Below are positions 44,794 through 56,375 of a stretch of 64,000 nucleotides of DNA, piece after piece (within the stretch, counting starts at the first letter, position 1; each line of letters opens with the position of its first letter). The notes beneath the pieces were generated by a model. It saw only the letters and a list, made by a program, of their open reading frames with translations. It made no database searches and was not told the DNA's origin. Source of the stretch: Hyposmocoma kahamanoa (Eukaryota > Arthropoda > Insecta > Lepidoptera > Cosmopterigidae); the NCBI RefSeq assembly GCF_003589595.1, contig NW_020653851.1:24458326-24522325 (forward strand). The letters run 5' to 3'. The position numbers and the translations under genes are program-made.

Positions 44794-44826
44794 TTTGGAA
44801 GTGCGTTATTATTCTAAGTTTGGAAG
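44794..44826. mobile_element. 17-bp transposon end relic inside a perfect 8-bp duplication
   Basis: TTTGGAAG (44794-44801), then TGCGTTATTATTCTAAG (44802-44818, the terminal 17 bp of the 41587-44567 element family), then TTTGGAAG again (44819-44826). This is what imprecise excision or a near-total internal deletion leaves, and it independently confirms 8-bp target duplication for the family. Confidence 0.88.
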
Positions 44827-45499
44827 TATGAAAATCCATTACTGTCCACTTTTCTAAACTTAAATCTAGATGAGCTATGTAAACAGGCAAAGGAAAAAGT
44901 CATACAGCCAACTGCCCAGTGTTAGTAATTGCGAGAATTAGTAATACCGCTTACTTAAAAAAAAAAAAGAAAAAGACGTTAAAATAAAATAAAGTGCTTT
45001 GGTATTCTTTTCTGTTTTTTCGTCTTTTTTGAATTTTCGTCGTGAAAATGAGTGAGTCGAGCGGTATCGAAAATACAGTAATGGATTGTACTCCTCCTAG
45101 TTTAAAACGAGGCAATATTAGCGATGGAAAACTTGTTGTCGGCTGAGCAAAGCAAGATATATGAAAACTTATGAAACTTCCAATCAAAAGCAACTAAGGT
45201 AAGATTTGTTCGTATGTATATCGTAATGACATTCAAAGATATTAGTTCCGATAATGCAAATAAGCATAACAAACCTTTGTTTGTTTTAGGTTGCTCTAAT
45301 TTAGAGATAAACGGTGCATGCAGGAGTACAGAGCTCACGAATATCACCACAAAGGACTTAGAAAATCATAACTATATTTTTATAATGTTATACTTTTAAC
45401 ATTAATTAATTTTGTTTTTCCTACTTTTTTATTATACATCTTCCTCTCTTCAGTTTTGATTATCCCCGCCTTGTTTGAGGAAAGCACTATACACGCCTT
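44827..45499. other. No firm gene
   Basis: ATG 45050 opens a 32-codon frame (MSESSGIENTVMDC...) after a favourable AAAATG context, ending at 45148. A splice-donor-like AAGGTAAGAT and an acceptor-like TTTGTTTTAG lie near 45195-45290. I recognise no family and do not call a gene. Confidence 0.3.
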
Positions 45500-45595
45500 G
45501 GCCGGAATGGGGATTGCTTGACTCGTATTAATACAAGGCCTTGCTGGCGCTCGGCCTTGTAACTCACTCGTCCAGCAATCCCTTACTTCTCGGCC
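45500..45595. repeat. ~96-nt imperfect hairpin
   Basis: GGGATTGCTTGACTCGTATT with following ATACAAGGCC (45510-45540) pairs imperfectly with the segment GGCCTTGTAACTCACTCGTC to CAGCAATCCC (45553-45581). GGCC closes both outer ends. It could be a tiny inverted-repeat element or a precursor-RNA-like hairpin; the sequence cannot decide. Confidence 0.6.
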
Positions 45596-46107
45596 TCTAC
45601 AGTAATGTACTATATTTTTCAATTCAAATTTATTATTTGCTACATTTAATTTTTTATTCAATATATTTTTACAACCCACCAGCAATAAAAAAATTTTAGG
45701 CGAAACTGTTCTACCCGCTTGTAGTCTCCATAATGTCTTCTCAATACTCAGAACATACAGCACAGGTGGTACTGTCACGTGTTGATTATATCATCACCAA
45801 AACTATTATTAATGGTGTAATCATACCCTTAACGAGGTGATGTTCTTAATAAGGCGATTCTTCAATCCCCCTAATATTATTAAGTGGAGACACGAATCGT
45901 CCGCCCACCGCTGCGACAGGCACCCTTGTATAGTTTAATGTCAACCTTGGTACACTCCATAAGTTTATTTCAGTGTAAATCCTGTGTAAATAAACGTGTA
46001 TGAAGTAAAAAGTGTTTTTTTAAAGATATAAGACAGTTAAATTTTTAGTTTATCACAGCATATTTTTGGTCTAGCAAAATGAAACAATGAACACATAAGT
46101 AGAACAA
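45596..46107. other. No gene recognised
   Basis: A 132-codon minus-strand open frame (45380-45778) crosses the hairpin and has no recognisable motif. Not called as a gene. Confidence 0.4.
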
Positions 46108-46330
46108 TTGAGGGGTGGTAACCCAATTGGAACCAACTGTTACTTCTTAAATGAAATTTCGACGATTTGAATCCCCATAGCGGCACGTGAGACGTTTTAT
46201 TTCTTAGTTACGTACATTTCTAAATGTTTAGGAGCAATACGTCTGTACAACGGTGATGGAAAATATAGTGATAAACCCTGTACAAAACGTATAAAGTCCC
46301 CAACCCAGCAGCCGTAAACCCAATCTCGAC
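46108..46330 (+). repeat. Decayed tRNA-headed SINE with RTE-type body
   Basis: A box B-like GACGATTTGAATCCCC, then TGATGGAAAATATAGTGATA and AAAGTCCCCAACCCAGCAGC match the SINE at 27.5 kb at low identity. The tail is lost. Confidence 0.5.
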
Positions 46331-47936
46331 GAGATCGCGTAAAAGGTACGTTTAGTGGAGAAAGAATATATAGTAATACAACCATCATTAAGGCCATTTT
46401 CATAATCCGTGCGAGTACGAGCAGCTTTATTGCAATGCGCTACGATGCGGATTTGCATGACAATGCGCCTTCCTCTTCCTCCGCGGGCCCCGTCTAACCC
46501 GCGAGCCTAATTCAATTTATTATATCGGTGGCTTGACGCGCAGAGAAGTTATAAAAATTTCCACGCTTTGTGTCCGCTGCCGTTGGTGAGATTCAAATGC
46601 GACCCCTGACTTCGTACAGCTAACATGACGTCAGTTCTACCCTGTTTTTTAAAAGGTACAGTTTAGTACATCGTATGTAATACCGCTATACTGACCCCTT
46701 CCATAAAACCACAAAAAATCAACACAGTTTACTTTCTTATAATTAATCTAATATTATTAAACTGAGAACCTACGGCCAAGAATGACAAGTTATTAGTCAC
46801 TAACAATCCACATTCATTGTATTGCGCGAGCGCAAACGCCATTCTTTTAATATCCAGAATTGTTAGTGCAATGTTATTAAATTTCAAGAAACCGGCCATA
46901 TGACATTTCAACATTCGTCTTACTTTTCTTCATATTAATACTGATCTCAGTTTTCACTAAAGCCTTCAATGTCATATTTCAAATAACTGAATGTGATTGT
47001 GCCATGTCCAATGAAATCATTATTTGGTCCACTAATATTTAAGAGGTTTTACTACTAATAATAAAATAAGGGCTGACTTGGAGTCAAATTTAATTTGGAA
47101 AAATTGCACTTCGATTGTCTGTGAACTGTGACCACCACCGTGCGTGTATTATTATTCGTCTTCGCTGCGCTTGTCATCAATTCATCAGCACAACATTAAT
47201 ATGTTTTTTACATTGATAAGTTGTGAATGCGTGTCCCTTTCCAATAAATCAAATAAGTGCGAAAGGCCGCGGCTCTCTCCTTTATGGAGTACAGCTTTCA
47301 AAGGCCGTGTTGTGTAGACCGGAACAGACGGAAAATCCCACGTCAAGCTACAAAAGAAAACAATACTTTCAGTGCGTTGAACTTCGAGATCGAGGTGCAC
47401 GCTGTGAGCCCAGACATTGGAGCTATTCATAAAATATGTGCTTATATAGAAAGTATGGGAAAAAGCCCATAAACGCCAAAATTGGTCACGGCATTAATCA
47501 TGACGCCGCATTTAAAAGGTGCTGCCGTGGCTTCGAGCGAGCGAAGATCGCACGTTCGAGCAGGTGTCCGTGTCAGATGCCGCTAGCTCAGGGATTTTGC
47601 CATCATAATGCGCTGACGCCACTCTGAGAAGTTGATGAAGATTCTAAGTAGCTTTTTAGTAGCTATCTTTAGTTAAAATTTTGCTCGTACTGAGTTTTGG
47701 TGTATGTTTTAATGCAATTTTATATTTTATTTAGGTAAGATCAATACCCTATGGGCACATTACCCATATATATGTATATGGAATGTTTGTACTAATGTAA
47801 TTTATGTTTGTTTAAATTTGTATGTTTCCCGGAGTACACTATTCGGATGAAGTAGGTTGACGTAAAATATGTGTAACACACCGTACTATCCGAAGGTCTT
47901 TATTGCTCTAATAATCTCAGTACAGAGTACTAAAAA
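46331..47936. other. No gene recognised
   Basis: Only short frames without motifs. No repeat identified. Confidence 0.45.
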
Positions 47937-48389
47937 ACCGACCTCAAAAGTACGTGGAATTACATATAATTACCAAGTTTTATTGAAATCGGTTATTGGA
48001 AAGTGAGCAAACCCGGATTCATCCCCTAGTTCGTCACTATACGGGACTTGACACAGGAGATAATAAAAATCAATCCTCACTACTCAAAGTATTGAGAGTG
48101 AAAAACGCCTTGAATTGGAGAATAGCAAAATCAACTATTAAAATAATTGCTCCTTATAATACAATTGAGTCGCTATTTATAAAAATGAATCTTCATGCGT
48201 GAACAGCCACCCTTAGAGGTGGACGATTTTTCTTCAAAATTAAATGGGACCACTACGGTGGTACCCTCTTTCCAACAAAAAAAGAATCAGGAAAATCGGT
48301 TTACAAATACCGGAGTTATCGCGTAACATACATACAAAAAAAGAGCATAGAGTCGAATTGAGAACCTCGTCATTTTTTTGAACTCGGTT
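47937..48389. mobile_element. Repeat bounded by inverted AACCGAC-type ends
   Basis: The left end AACCGACCTCAAAA and the right end TTTTTTTGAACTCGGTT are near-perfect inverses. The interior (AAATGGGACCACTACGGTGG, GTTATCGCGTAACATACAT) matches a repeat I recall as abundant in Lepidoptera. No coding capacity. The class is uncertain. Confidence 0.6.
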
Positions 48390-50430
48390 GAAAATACATG
48401 TCTAATTAATGTAAGCGACAATGCGCGCGAACAGCAACTTGTTTAGGTTAAATAGTAAAATACCTATGTATTCTGCGCGGTCAGCGTACACAACGCCCAT
48501 TGTTATATTTTGTTTCATCAAAAAAATCTCTGAAGTGCCCACTCAAGGACCAGAAAAAGACTGCAATGAAATTGGCTCGGTACTATTACAAATAATCGTG
48601 GCCAGTGGTTCTATTTATAATACAACGTAAATAATATTATTTCTACTGAAAGTGGATCATTGTGGTGTGACGGGTCACATGGATGCCTTACAGCTAGTAT
48701 TTATCATTTTATAAAATTATTTATATAAATATTACATCTATTTCACAAGTGCATTGCGTCAGAGTCACGGCTGTGCACCCGCCAACTGCGCACTAAATTG
48801 CACCACGTCCTCGATCAGAACTTCAATTATTATTTTTCGATGTTTTATTACGTTCTCAGTAACAAATTTGGTTTAGTAGTTTATAGTCGGATCAAACATT
48901 CATGGCATAAAGCGAACGCAATCTGTTTTCGGCATTCCGCCCGCAGCGAGCACTTGCGCGGCACAATTAAAGTTACTGCCTTTATTACACAACTCCCACA
49001 GCGGCGCCGGGGTGTTTCGGTGTTTGAGACTCCTTTCCGGACTTACAAATTACTTTGACGATGTTTTTTAAATAAAACGTTATGTCGTTTGGGGAACGAA
49101 AATGAAGGAAAAGAATTGATTTCACATAATACCTTAGTAACCAGTTACATAACAGGACATTGTTTTACAAGAGAAGAGTGAAGGTAGATTACCATAAAGG
49201 AATTGGAAGAGTAAAGAGTCCTAGGCGAGGATTTGATAGCCACATTCACACCAGTTTGCAATGACTTTGACGCTCGAGTACATTTCTGATAAAACACCGC
49301 ATTTTTCTCCTCAGTATCTATTTTTATAAGTCGCAATATCATATTTATTTGTTTCTAACTTACAGGCGCAAGAGACTGGCTGTACTTTTAATCTAGTATT
49401 TTAACAATCTGATTGAGATATATACGTCGGAATGTATGTACATCTCCTCGTGTACACATTCACCCCATAAATTATTTATTTTTGCAACTTGTACATAACA
49501 TTAAGTAGCAGGTGAAGTTCAGTCATCCCGTATATTATATCACGTAATCGCCGAATCAGTTCAGCTCCCCATGTTTATGAGTGTTGCAAAGAAAAACAAA
49601 GAAGTACGAATGATTCGCAATCATTGTACTAAATTGTTGAGGTAAGAGTTTGTTCATGATTCAAATTAATAGACAAATACATGTCTGAGATTCACACCAT
49701 TACCACTTTCTAAAATATTAAAACTCTTAAAATCTGAAGTAACAATTATACATTTTTTAGTTGAAATATAAAGGTAAGGTACAATGAAAGCTTAAATACT
49801 AGAAACTAAAACTAGATTTAAATAATATGAATAAAATTGGGTCCCCGCGGCAAGATGCCCAAAATGCTGGCAGCGTTCGCCCTTTGTACGGCTATACTAA
49901 TGCGTTGGGCAAGGTGTCTGCGGCCCTTGAATTTCCCGGGCTTTCTATTAATTTTTTGAATAAAATTTTACTGATGAAGGGCGGTAACAATTTATAATAA
50001 CTGATATAAATTAAGGAAATTCACAGTTTTTCTAGTAAGTGGTATTACCAACACAAAAAAAGCTCTTTACTCTAGTTAATTTTAATCTATGCTTTAGTCA
50101 AAGAAATACTTTTCCGCATTAAGGTGGAAAGGTACCAACACCCACGCTTCATCTCTGTAACAATTGTCTTAACTGTGTTACAAATTATTATTCTCATTAA
50201 ATATAACCTCAGACATAGTATCATTCTGTTTATGAGTGGTGTTAGAGGCCAATCCATCTATCTTCCGTGACGTAATCACGGCAGACAGCTAAGTTCATTG
50301 CACCGCAATCCCGCGCGTTTGCAGCATAGCTGATTGCTACGCCGTACCTCGTAACATCGTAGTCGCGTAGCCTCGTAGACTTTATTAATTACTGTCTTAA
50401 TTTCGAATCTTTAGCGGGGCAGTGTCGAAA
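48390..50430. other. No gene recognised
   Basis: Short frames only, no motifs. No structured repeat seen. Confidence 0.45.
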
Positions 50431-50474
50431 TTTATAAAGAGTTTATAAAGAGTTTATAAATAGTTTATAAAGAG
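50431..50474. repeat. 11-bp tandem repeat, 4 units
   Basis: Four consecutive AGTTTATAAAG-type units with one or two substitutions. Confidence 0.85.
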
Positions 50475-52167
50475 CATTAATGAATAAAAACAACCTTATC
50501 TTTGTATTTATGTTTTGGTGGAACGAAGGTATGGAAGAGGAGGAGGAAGTTTAGGTGGTGTACAATGGTTAGTAAGTATCTATTATTAAAATTTTCAAAT
50601 ATCCTATCGAATTAGGAGCCTAATAACGTTTGTTGCTACATAAATGCAAGTCCGTTTTATGTGAGTATTTTCCGAAAAAGTTAAGTATATGCATAAATAA
50701 TCTAGGTAAATAAATGACTGACAAACTCTACTATAAGTTATGACAAAATTATTCCTATTTCCGTATCGATAACGATTGGATTGTGTTTTCCGTCCGATAA
50801 CACAAATGAATTATAAACAGATCGTTCAAAAGAGATAACTTTAAACTGTTACCGATTTTAAATATAAAGAAATGTTGTTGCAAAGATTTAAACCCAACAG
50901 ATTCACGCATGAGTGGGAGTGAGTGTACTGGTGCTCGGAGTGATTGATCGATCGACCAAGTGTTAAATAAATAAATAGGAAAGCTTATTGTTAAACGTCT
51001 ATATGACTACTGGAAACATCTAATGTAACTAATGGCGGTCCGATGTAATTTATTCGTGTAATGTTATTTTGAATGGACTTACACATAATTATGGCATTAA
51101 TTTAGTTCTAAATTATTTGTATTTTTAAAATTTCCATTGATTTTTTTATTAATTTTTTTTACGTTTATATTAATATATTGATAAAATGTTAGTAGTTTTT
51201 GCATTTAAATTTATTTTTCTAATATAACGAAGAAGAGCTGCGCTCTCATCACTTGCGGTGCCCTTACAGGGTGCTACATGTACTGTGATATAAATTATAA
51301 AATCTTGATTTACCATGTAGCTTGCAAATAAAGATGAATTTGAATATTATCGGTAAATTTTCTCGGGATCGCTCAAAGCATGGGACGAACAAGATTGAAA
51401 AGCGCTGCGGCCTAGACGCGGCGCGGGGGCGGAATCAACTTACATCTGGGTTTTGCTTAAAAATGTACTCGAAGTTGTAAGAGTATATAAGAAGTATGTA
51501 AGAAGTGTAATCTAGCACGAAACATTTTATATTTATTATATAAAACACATTACACATTTGATACATTAAGGGTGGATAGACTTAAGTAGTTAGTGCGTGT
51601 ATTAATTAACCTTTTGGGATTACTGATAAATTCGACGTAAGTACATATGTACTTTGCTTCACACATACTATACATCAGATTTGTTCCTCTCTGATAATAT
51701 GAACACAAACACAAAGTCGCACAGGCACAAACAAAGACAAACATTGAGGAATAACATTGCGTCATGTGACTCAACTCGCGAATAGCAAGTAGCAATTAGG
51801 CCATACAGATTGCAGGTGGGGCGCGGGTGGCGGGGCGAATTGCGGAACTAATTAATGAATAGTCTCAGCATTGTTAATAACAATTAGCCGCGTCACCTCG
51901 TGACTACATTGCCTACTTCTGCGACGTCGTGACGTCACAATCCTCTCACAGAAAGAGCTCGAATAATAGCTCTATGAGGTTACAGCAAACGGATTCAAAG
52001 TCGACTTATAAAGTGAGTGGAAATTAAGGCGTGCTCACATTATAATATTTATGAATCGGGGTGTGTGCCCTAATAATGGCGTGGCGAGCCGCGGCCACCG
52101 CGAATCTGTGTCGATGTCTCTGGTTCCGAACATCTCTTTTTTACTCTACCTAGGCCTTTATTACGTG
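50475..52167. other. No gene; possible LINE 3' end near 51.2-51.35 kb
   Basis: An AAAT run at 50964-50978 and a GCAAATAAAGATGAATTTGA stretch at about 51325-51345 could be the 3' tails of transposons, but no coding sequence is attached. A CRE-like TGACGTCA is at 51930-51937. Confidence 0.35.
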
Positions 52168-52244
52168 CCAAGATTTCAACACAATTCATCGGAATTGTGT
52201 TGCAATCTTGGAAACTAAACGAAACGAAACTAACGTTAGTTTCG
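52168..52244. repeat. 20-bp-arm hairpin plus adjacent 20-bp palindrome
   Basis: 52168-52187 pairs with 52192-52211 with a single mismatch and an ATCG loop. Thirteen bases later, CGAAACTAACGTTAGTTTCG (52225-52244) is a perfect palindrome. Confidence 0.92.
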
Positions 52245-53539
52245 TGTATCATTCCACAGTGTGTACGCAAAGGGCCGACCGTACTCCACCCGGTGATCGT
52301 AATAACCAAATTGAATAAAACATACGTAAAAAGAAGTTTGAAACCTATATTATACTGTTTAACTGTGCTACCAACCAAAGCTCGGCTCAGGCCCGCCCCG
52401 CTCTGTTACGTGAAATCACCACTAAGTGCACGGGGCGTGTTGGATGGAGTTAGCTAGCCTGGCAGCACCTACTGAGAGGATTCTCACAGCCGAGTCGGTC
52501 TAATGCACAAGACAGGCAAAGTCATTACATGAAGAACCATCTAAGCCGCGGATTTGCTCATGATCGACGTTTCCCTTCGTCTTTGGCGAGTTCTACGCTG
52601 TTTAAAAACGGGTTAAAAAAGGAACCTCTCACTTGAGAAGTGACCCTTCTACTTATCCGGCTACCACCACTTTCATACCATACACGTTTCCCTATACGAG
52701 TATAAGTAATTACTCAAAAATCTGAAATGAAAACGTGGGAATGAAAACCTAATTCAAAATTTAAAAATTCATTCGATTGAGAAAAAGGGGTCAGTGTAAA
52801 GTGCTTCGCATGAGAACATTACTGAGAATACATCCAGAGCGCTACGGGGTCGGTGCGAGAGTCGGTGCGAAAGTCGGTGCGGGGTTCGGGACGCGGGGCG
52901 GGTCGAGGTACCGCTGTGCACATGCAGCAGCGACGCCGCGCGACGACACTTTTAGTCGCAGCGGGGCGTAGATGTGAAATTGGCGTGAAGTCGAAAGGAC
53001 ACACTAATAACAATACATATTCAGTTCAGTATGCTACATTCTCACCAATGTCTCCAACTAGAGCAGTCAGAAAGAAACGGCGTTATTCCACCGTTCCGAT
53101 CCGACATCTGACTATTGAAAAATGAATAATAATAATAATGTATGTTTCCAAAAAGCGTTACATCGGTATACTTACGTTAAAGGTATGTAAGTCGTAAATG
53201 TTGTATATTGCTTGGGAAAATGCTGTTGCTTATGCACTGCCGCTGACGAAAATGGAATTCTCTGAGCTTTAGAAAGTAGCTATAGTAGGGTGGTAAAAAC
53301 AGATCAAACACATCTTGAGGAAGCTAATAGTACTTACATGTGTGCACGTGAGTGTGTATAAGTAGGTCCTTGTTTTATCTTATTTTATTCTTTACCTAAG
53401 TCGCCTGTAACTAAAATCTTAATGATATTGGATTCGTAGCACTGCACTAAATCTTTTAGAATATTATTTATCTGATTGTACTCAGTATATAGGGGTTTCT
53501 AGTGGAGGTTTTAGTAGCGTGGTTCGTTCTGAGAAGGGC
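52245..53539. other. No gene recognised
   Basis: About 52845-52915 is GC-rich with three GTCGGTGCG-type words in tandem; the open frames there follow from composition. Nothing else is recognised. Confidence 0.45.
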
Positions 53540-54410
53540 TCGGTAAAATACGAGTTACCTGACCGATCGATACGCGGACGATGTCGGGCATAAATCTGAG
53601 TGCAACCAACTCTGACGAATTCAACGTAATGATCCAAACATGCTGGAACGCACTATATGGGTGGTTTACTTTTAATGGACTAAAAATCATCTGCGACAAA
53701 AGCTTTTATACTATCTTCCGCCGTAGTTCTAAGAGTGCTAATTTTTTATATGATGTACCTACCTATAAAAAAGTCAAATTATGTTCGCTTCTTGGGAGTT
53801 TAAGTTGACCCTTCTCTGAGATGCCATAACCAAATAGAAACGATGAACAAAAGATTGGCTAGTGAGTGTTACTCTTTAACAAGTCTTCCAAAAATAGCTG
53901 CTATTTAAAAAACTGTTTACTACTCTTATTTTGAAACCATTAACAGACATTGTATTTAACTTTAGAGCGACATGGCTCTACTCTAAAGTCTGTTCTACTA
54001 ATGCAGAACAAGGCTCTTAGGCTAATTGTTAAATCTAAGCGCGTAGCAGTTACGCACCGGAATATATTTGTAGACAACAAAATTCTTTCAATTACCTCAT
54101 TATATCTCTGCCGTATATATTTCCGTGTTTTCAAAAATAAGCAAAAGTATCCGACAGCACGACAAAGTCATAATTTTAACCTTAAAAATAAAAATTGGCA
54201 TTAATTAATTCTCGGTTTGCTAATTACAACAACAGTGCAACAGCAGCAACAGTGTTCAATAATTTAAGTAAGGATCTAAAGTATGCAGTCATTTTAATGA
54301 ATGGCAATGGAATTCTCAAACCGTCGCATCACGTGATGCGCGGCATGCGCTGGCTCGCCACGAATGTCGCACGTCTCGACAACGTCCAGACGAGGCGCCT
54401 ACACCTCTGA
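53540..54410 (+). pseudogene. Decayed non-LTR reverse transcriptase with YADD
   Basis: A LINE RT second half spread over three frames. YADDV (in YLTDRYADDVGHKS, about 53555-53590) is the catalytic box. A frameshift leads to SATNSDEFNVMIQTCWNALYGW (53600-53665). RFLGV and KRLASECYSL follow to about 53890. Then MQNKALRLIVKSKRV, ILSITSLYLCRIYFRVFKN and HNFNLKNKN (54001-54195) represent the post-thumb region, with FNNLSKDLKYA (about 54255-54290) near the end. At least three frameshifts or stops make it inactive. The family is Jockey/CR1-group or related and differs from the other fossils here. Confidence 0.65.
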
Positions 54411-55173
54411 ACTCTTATCACAATACATTTTATTTCGCAACCATTTTATCCGTACAGAATCATATCGTATTAAGTATAAAATTAAAGACTACTCGAAGGA
54501 CATGCGTATTGTCGTAGAATTATAAATGGAATGTGGTAGCCACTGTTGTAGACAGCGATGTGTCTTCGTATCACGCTCATGATAATACTATAATAAACTT
54601 AATTCAATTTCTACCTTCGTAGAATTTTCCTTTTAAGTTTAAATTTAAAATAAGCAAGTGCAGCACTTGTGTTCGTAATATGATAATGAAGAGCGTTTGC
54701 ACCCGTGGCGCCTGCGGGGTGTTGAATTCGCGGGGCTCACGGAGCGAGGAGGGCGGCAGTCCTCGGATCATAAGCAGGGCGCCGACACTCGATTTGAATG
54801 CCGCCTCCTTTCGGAGTCCAATATCGAGTATCGCAATACAAGAGTTACGCTGGAATATCCCGAAGCTGAATTTTGAGAAACATTTACTTTTAAGTACAGC
54901 ACGTACAAAGTGCCCGAAACGGGTGTAGAAAAAAGGCTAGCAAACAAAGACATTAAAATTCGGTCAACGACTGCGGTACAGCCGGCGACGCGCACGACGT
55001 GAAATCGAATTTGAATAAATGTCAACATTATTCCGCACGAAATTGAAATCAAGACACCGTCCATTTCGGGAATAGGTCGTATTCGTGTATCACACGGTGT
55101 AAACACGAAGCTCTACTTCGCTAGTAGTTGCCTACAACACGGGACAATGTAAGGTTCCTTTGATCAAATTAAC
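54411..55173. other. No gene recognised
   Basis: No protein motif or repeat recognised. Confidence 0.45.
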
Positions 55174-55383
55174 TGCCTCCGCGGCCGAACGGTTACCATG
55201 CCGGACTGCCACGCAGAGGTCCCAGGTTCGATTCCCGGGCCGAGAGAAATGTTTGTATGGCTTACATTTATTTCTCTCGTGAGTTTGGGTGTAATTTGTG
55301 GTTGTCTATGTGTGTGTCCATGGCACCCGCGACACAGGGTTTCCCTAGTGCGGGGCTATGTTGAGTGTGTGCGTTATTTATTT
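55174..55383 (+). repeat. tRNA-derived SINE, family 1, copy 3
   Basis: The best-preserved copy: GCCTCCGCGGCCGAACGGTT, box B GGTTCGATTCCCGGG, CATGGCACCCGCGACACAGG and CCCTAGTGCGGGGCTATGTT. It is followed 167 bp later by an inverted copy. Confidence 0.92.
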
Positions 55384-55550
55384 AAAAAAATAATAATTGT
55401 ATTGTTTTTATATAAGTGCCCGTTAGTACAACGAATAACTTTACGAAATCTTATTGAAATCAAATTCTAGAGTAAGTTAAGTACATTAACCAGAAACAAT
55501 GGAATTAAGTATTTATTGTAATTGAGGCTATCAGTGCAAAAGTCAATAAT

Positions 55551-55761
55551 AACGCACATACTCAACATAGCCCCGCACTAGGGCCCTGGTTCGCGGGTGC
55601 CATGGACACACACACACAGAGAACCACAAATTACACCCGAACTCGCGAGAGAAATAATTGTAAGCCATAATAACTACGAATACTTCTCCCGGCCCGGGAA
55701 TCGAACCTGGGACCTCTGCGTGTCAGGCTGGCATGGTAACCGTTCGGTCACAGAGGCAGTT
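55551..55761 (-). repeat. tRNA-derived SINE, family 1, copy 4
   Basis: Reverse orientation: CAACATAGCCCCGCACTAGG at the 3' end and GGGAATCGAACCTGGGACCT (box B complement) near the head. Tail-to-tail with copy 3. Confidence 0.9.
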
Positions 55762-56041
55762 AAAAGTAGTGTAACCTACATTTAATTTTTTTCTACAATA
55801 TTACTTATTCTTACATTTAAATTACACTAAAGTACATAATTATTTTATATTTGGATGCTGTACTCAAGTATGAAACAATGTAATTTTTTTTTAATGACGT
55901 AATTCCTTTCAAAGGTTCCTCTGTGACGAAACTAGAAACTTTTGTAGTGTCATCTATTTCTGTTTCTTCGTCTATCTGTTTGTTTACCAAGTATTATACT
56001 CGGTCGTTTATACACCTGTTGTCAAGAAATTCTCTGCGAAA

Positions 56042-56345
56042 TAGATAGATAAATATATAGATAGATAAAAATTTTATTCGCTTCCATGACAAGTTATTTA
56101 CATGGGATCCACTAAAAGTAACACCATAATTATAATTATATTGAAAAAAGTGGTTAAAATAACAAATTTTTATAACAAAAGGAACGTTTAACTAACTACA
56201 CATATAACTAATTAAAGTAAATAGTTTTGGAAGTCATGGCAATGAAAAGGCGCTGAATCAGCATAAATGCCGCGGTTTCCCACGACCCTGGTATTCTGCC
56301 AGAATGGTGTTTAAAGAGACGCCACTCATCTCACAGATAGTCCTC
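56042..56345 (-). repeat. LINE 3' UTR, same family as 29.2-30.2 kb
   Basis: An AGATAGATAAATA-type tail is followed in the reverse sense by a 3' UTR. GCTGAATCAGCATAAATGCC and GGTATTCTGCCAGAATGGTG match CTGACTCAGCATAAATACTG and GGTTTTCTGCCAGTGCCATT near 29.43-29.49 kb. No coding part remains. Confidence 0.6.
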
Positions 56346-56375
56346 TGGCTTTATCATTTAATTAAATAAAGATTA

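Noticed and set aside
45050..45148. 32-codon frame from ATG 45050 followed by splice-like signals
   Set aside because: Too short and unrecognised; downstream frames are full of stops in all readings I tried.
45380..45778. 132-codon minus-strand open frame
   Set aside because: No motif; it crosses an imperfect hairpin, and composition does not look coding.
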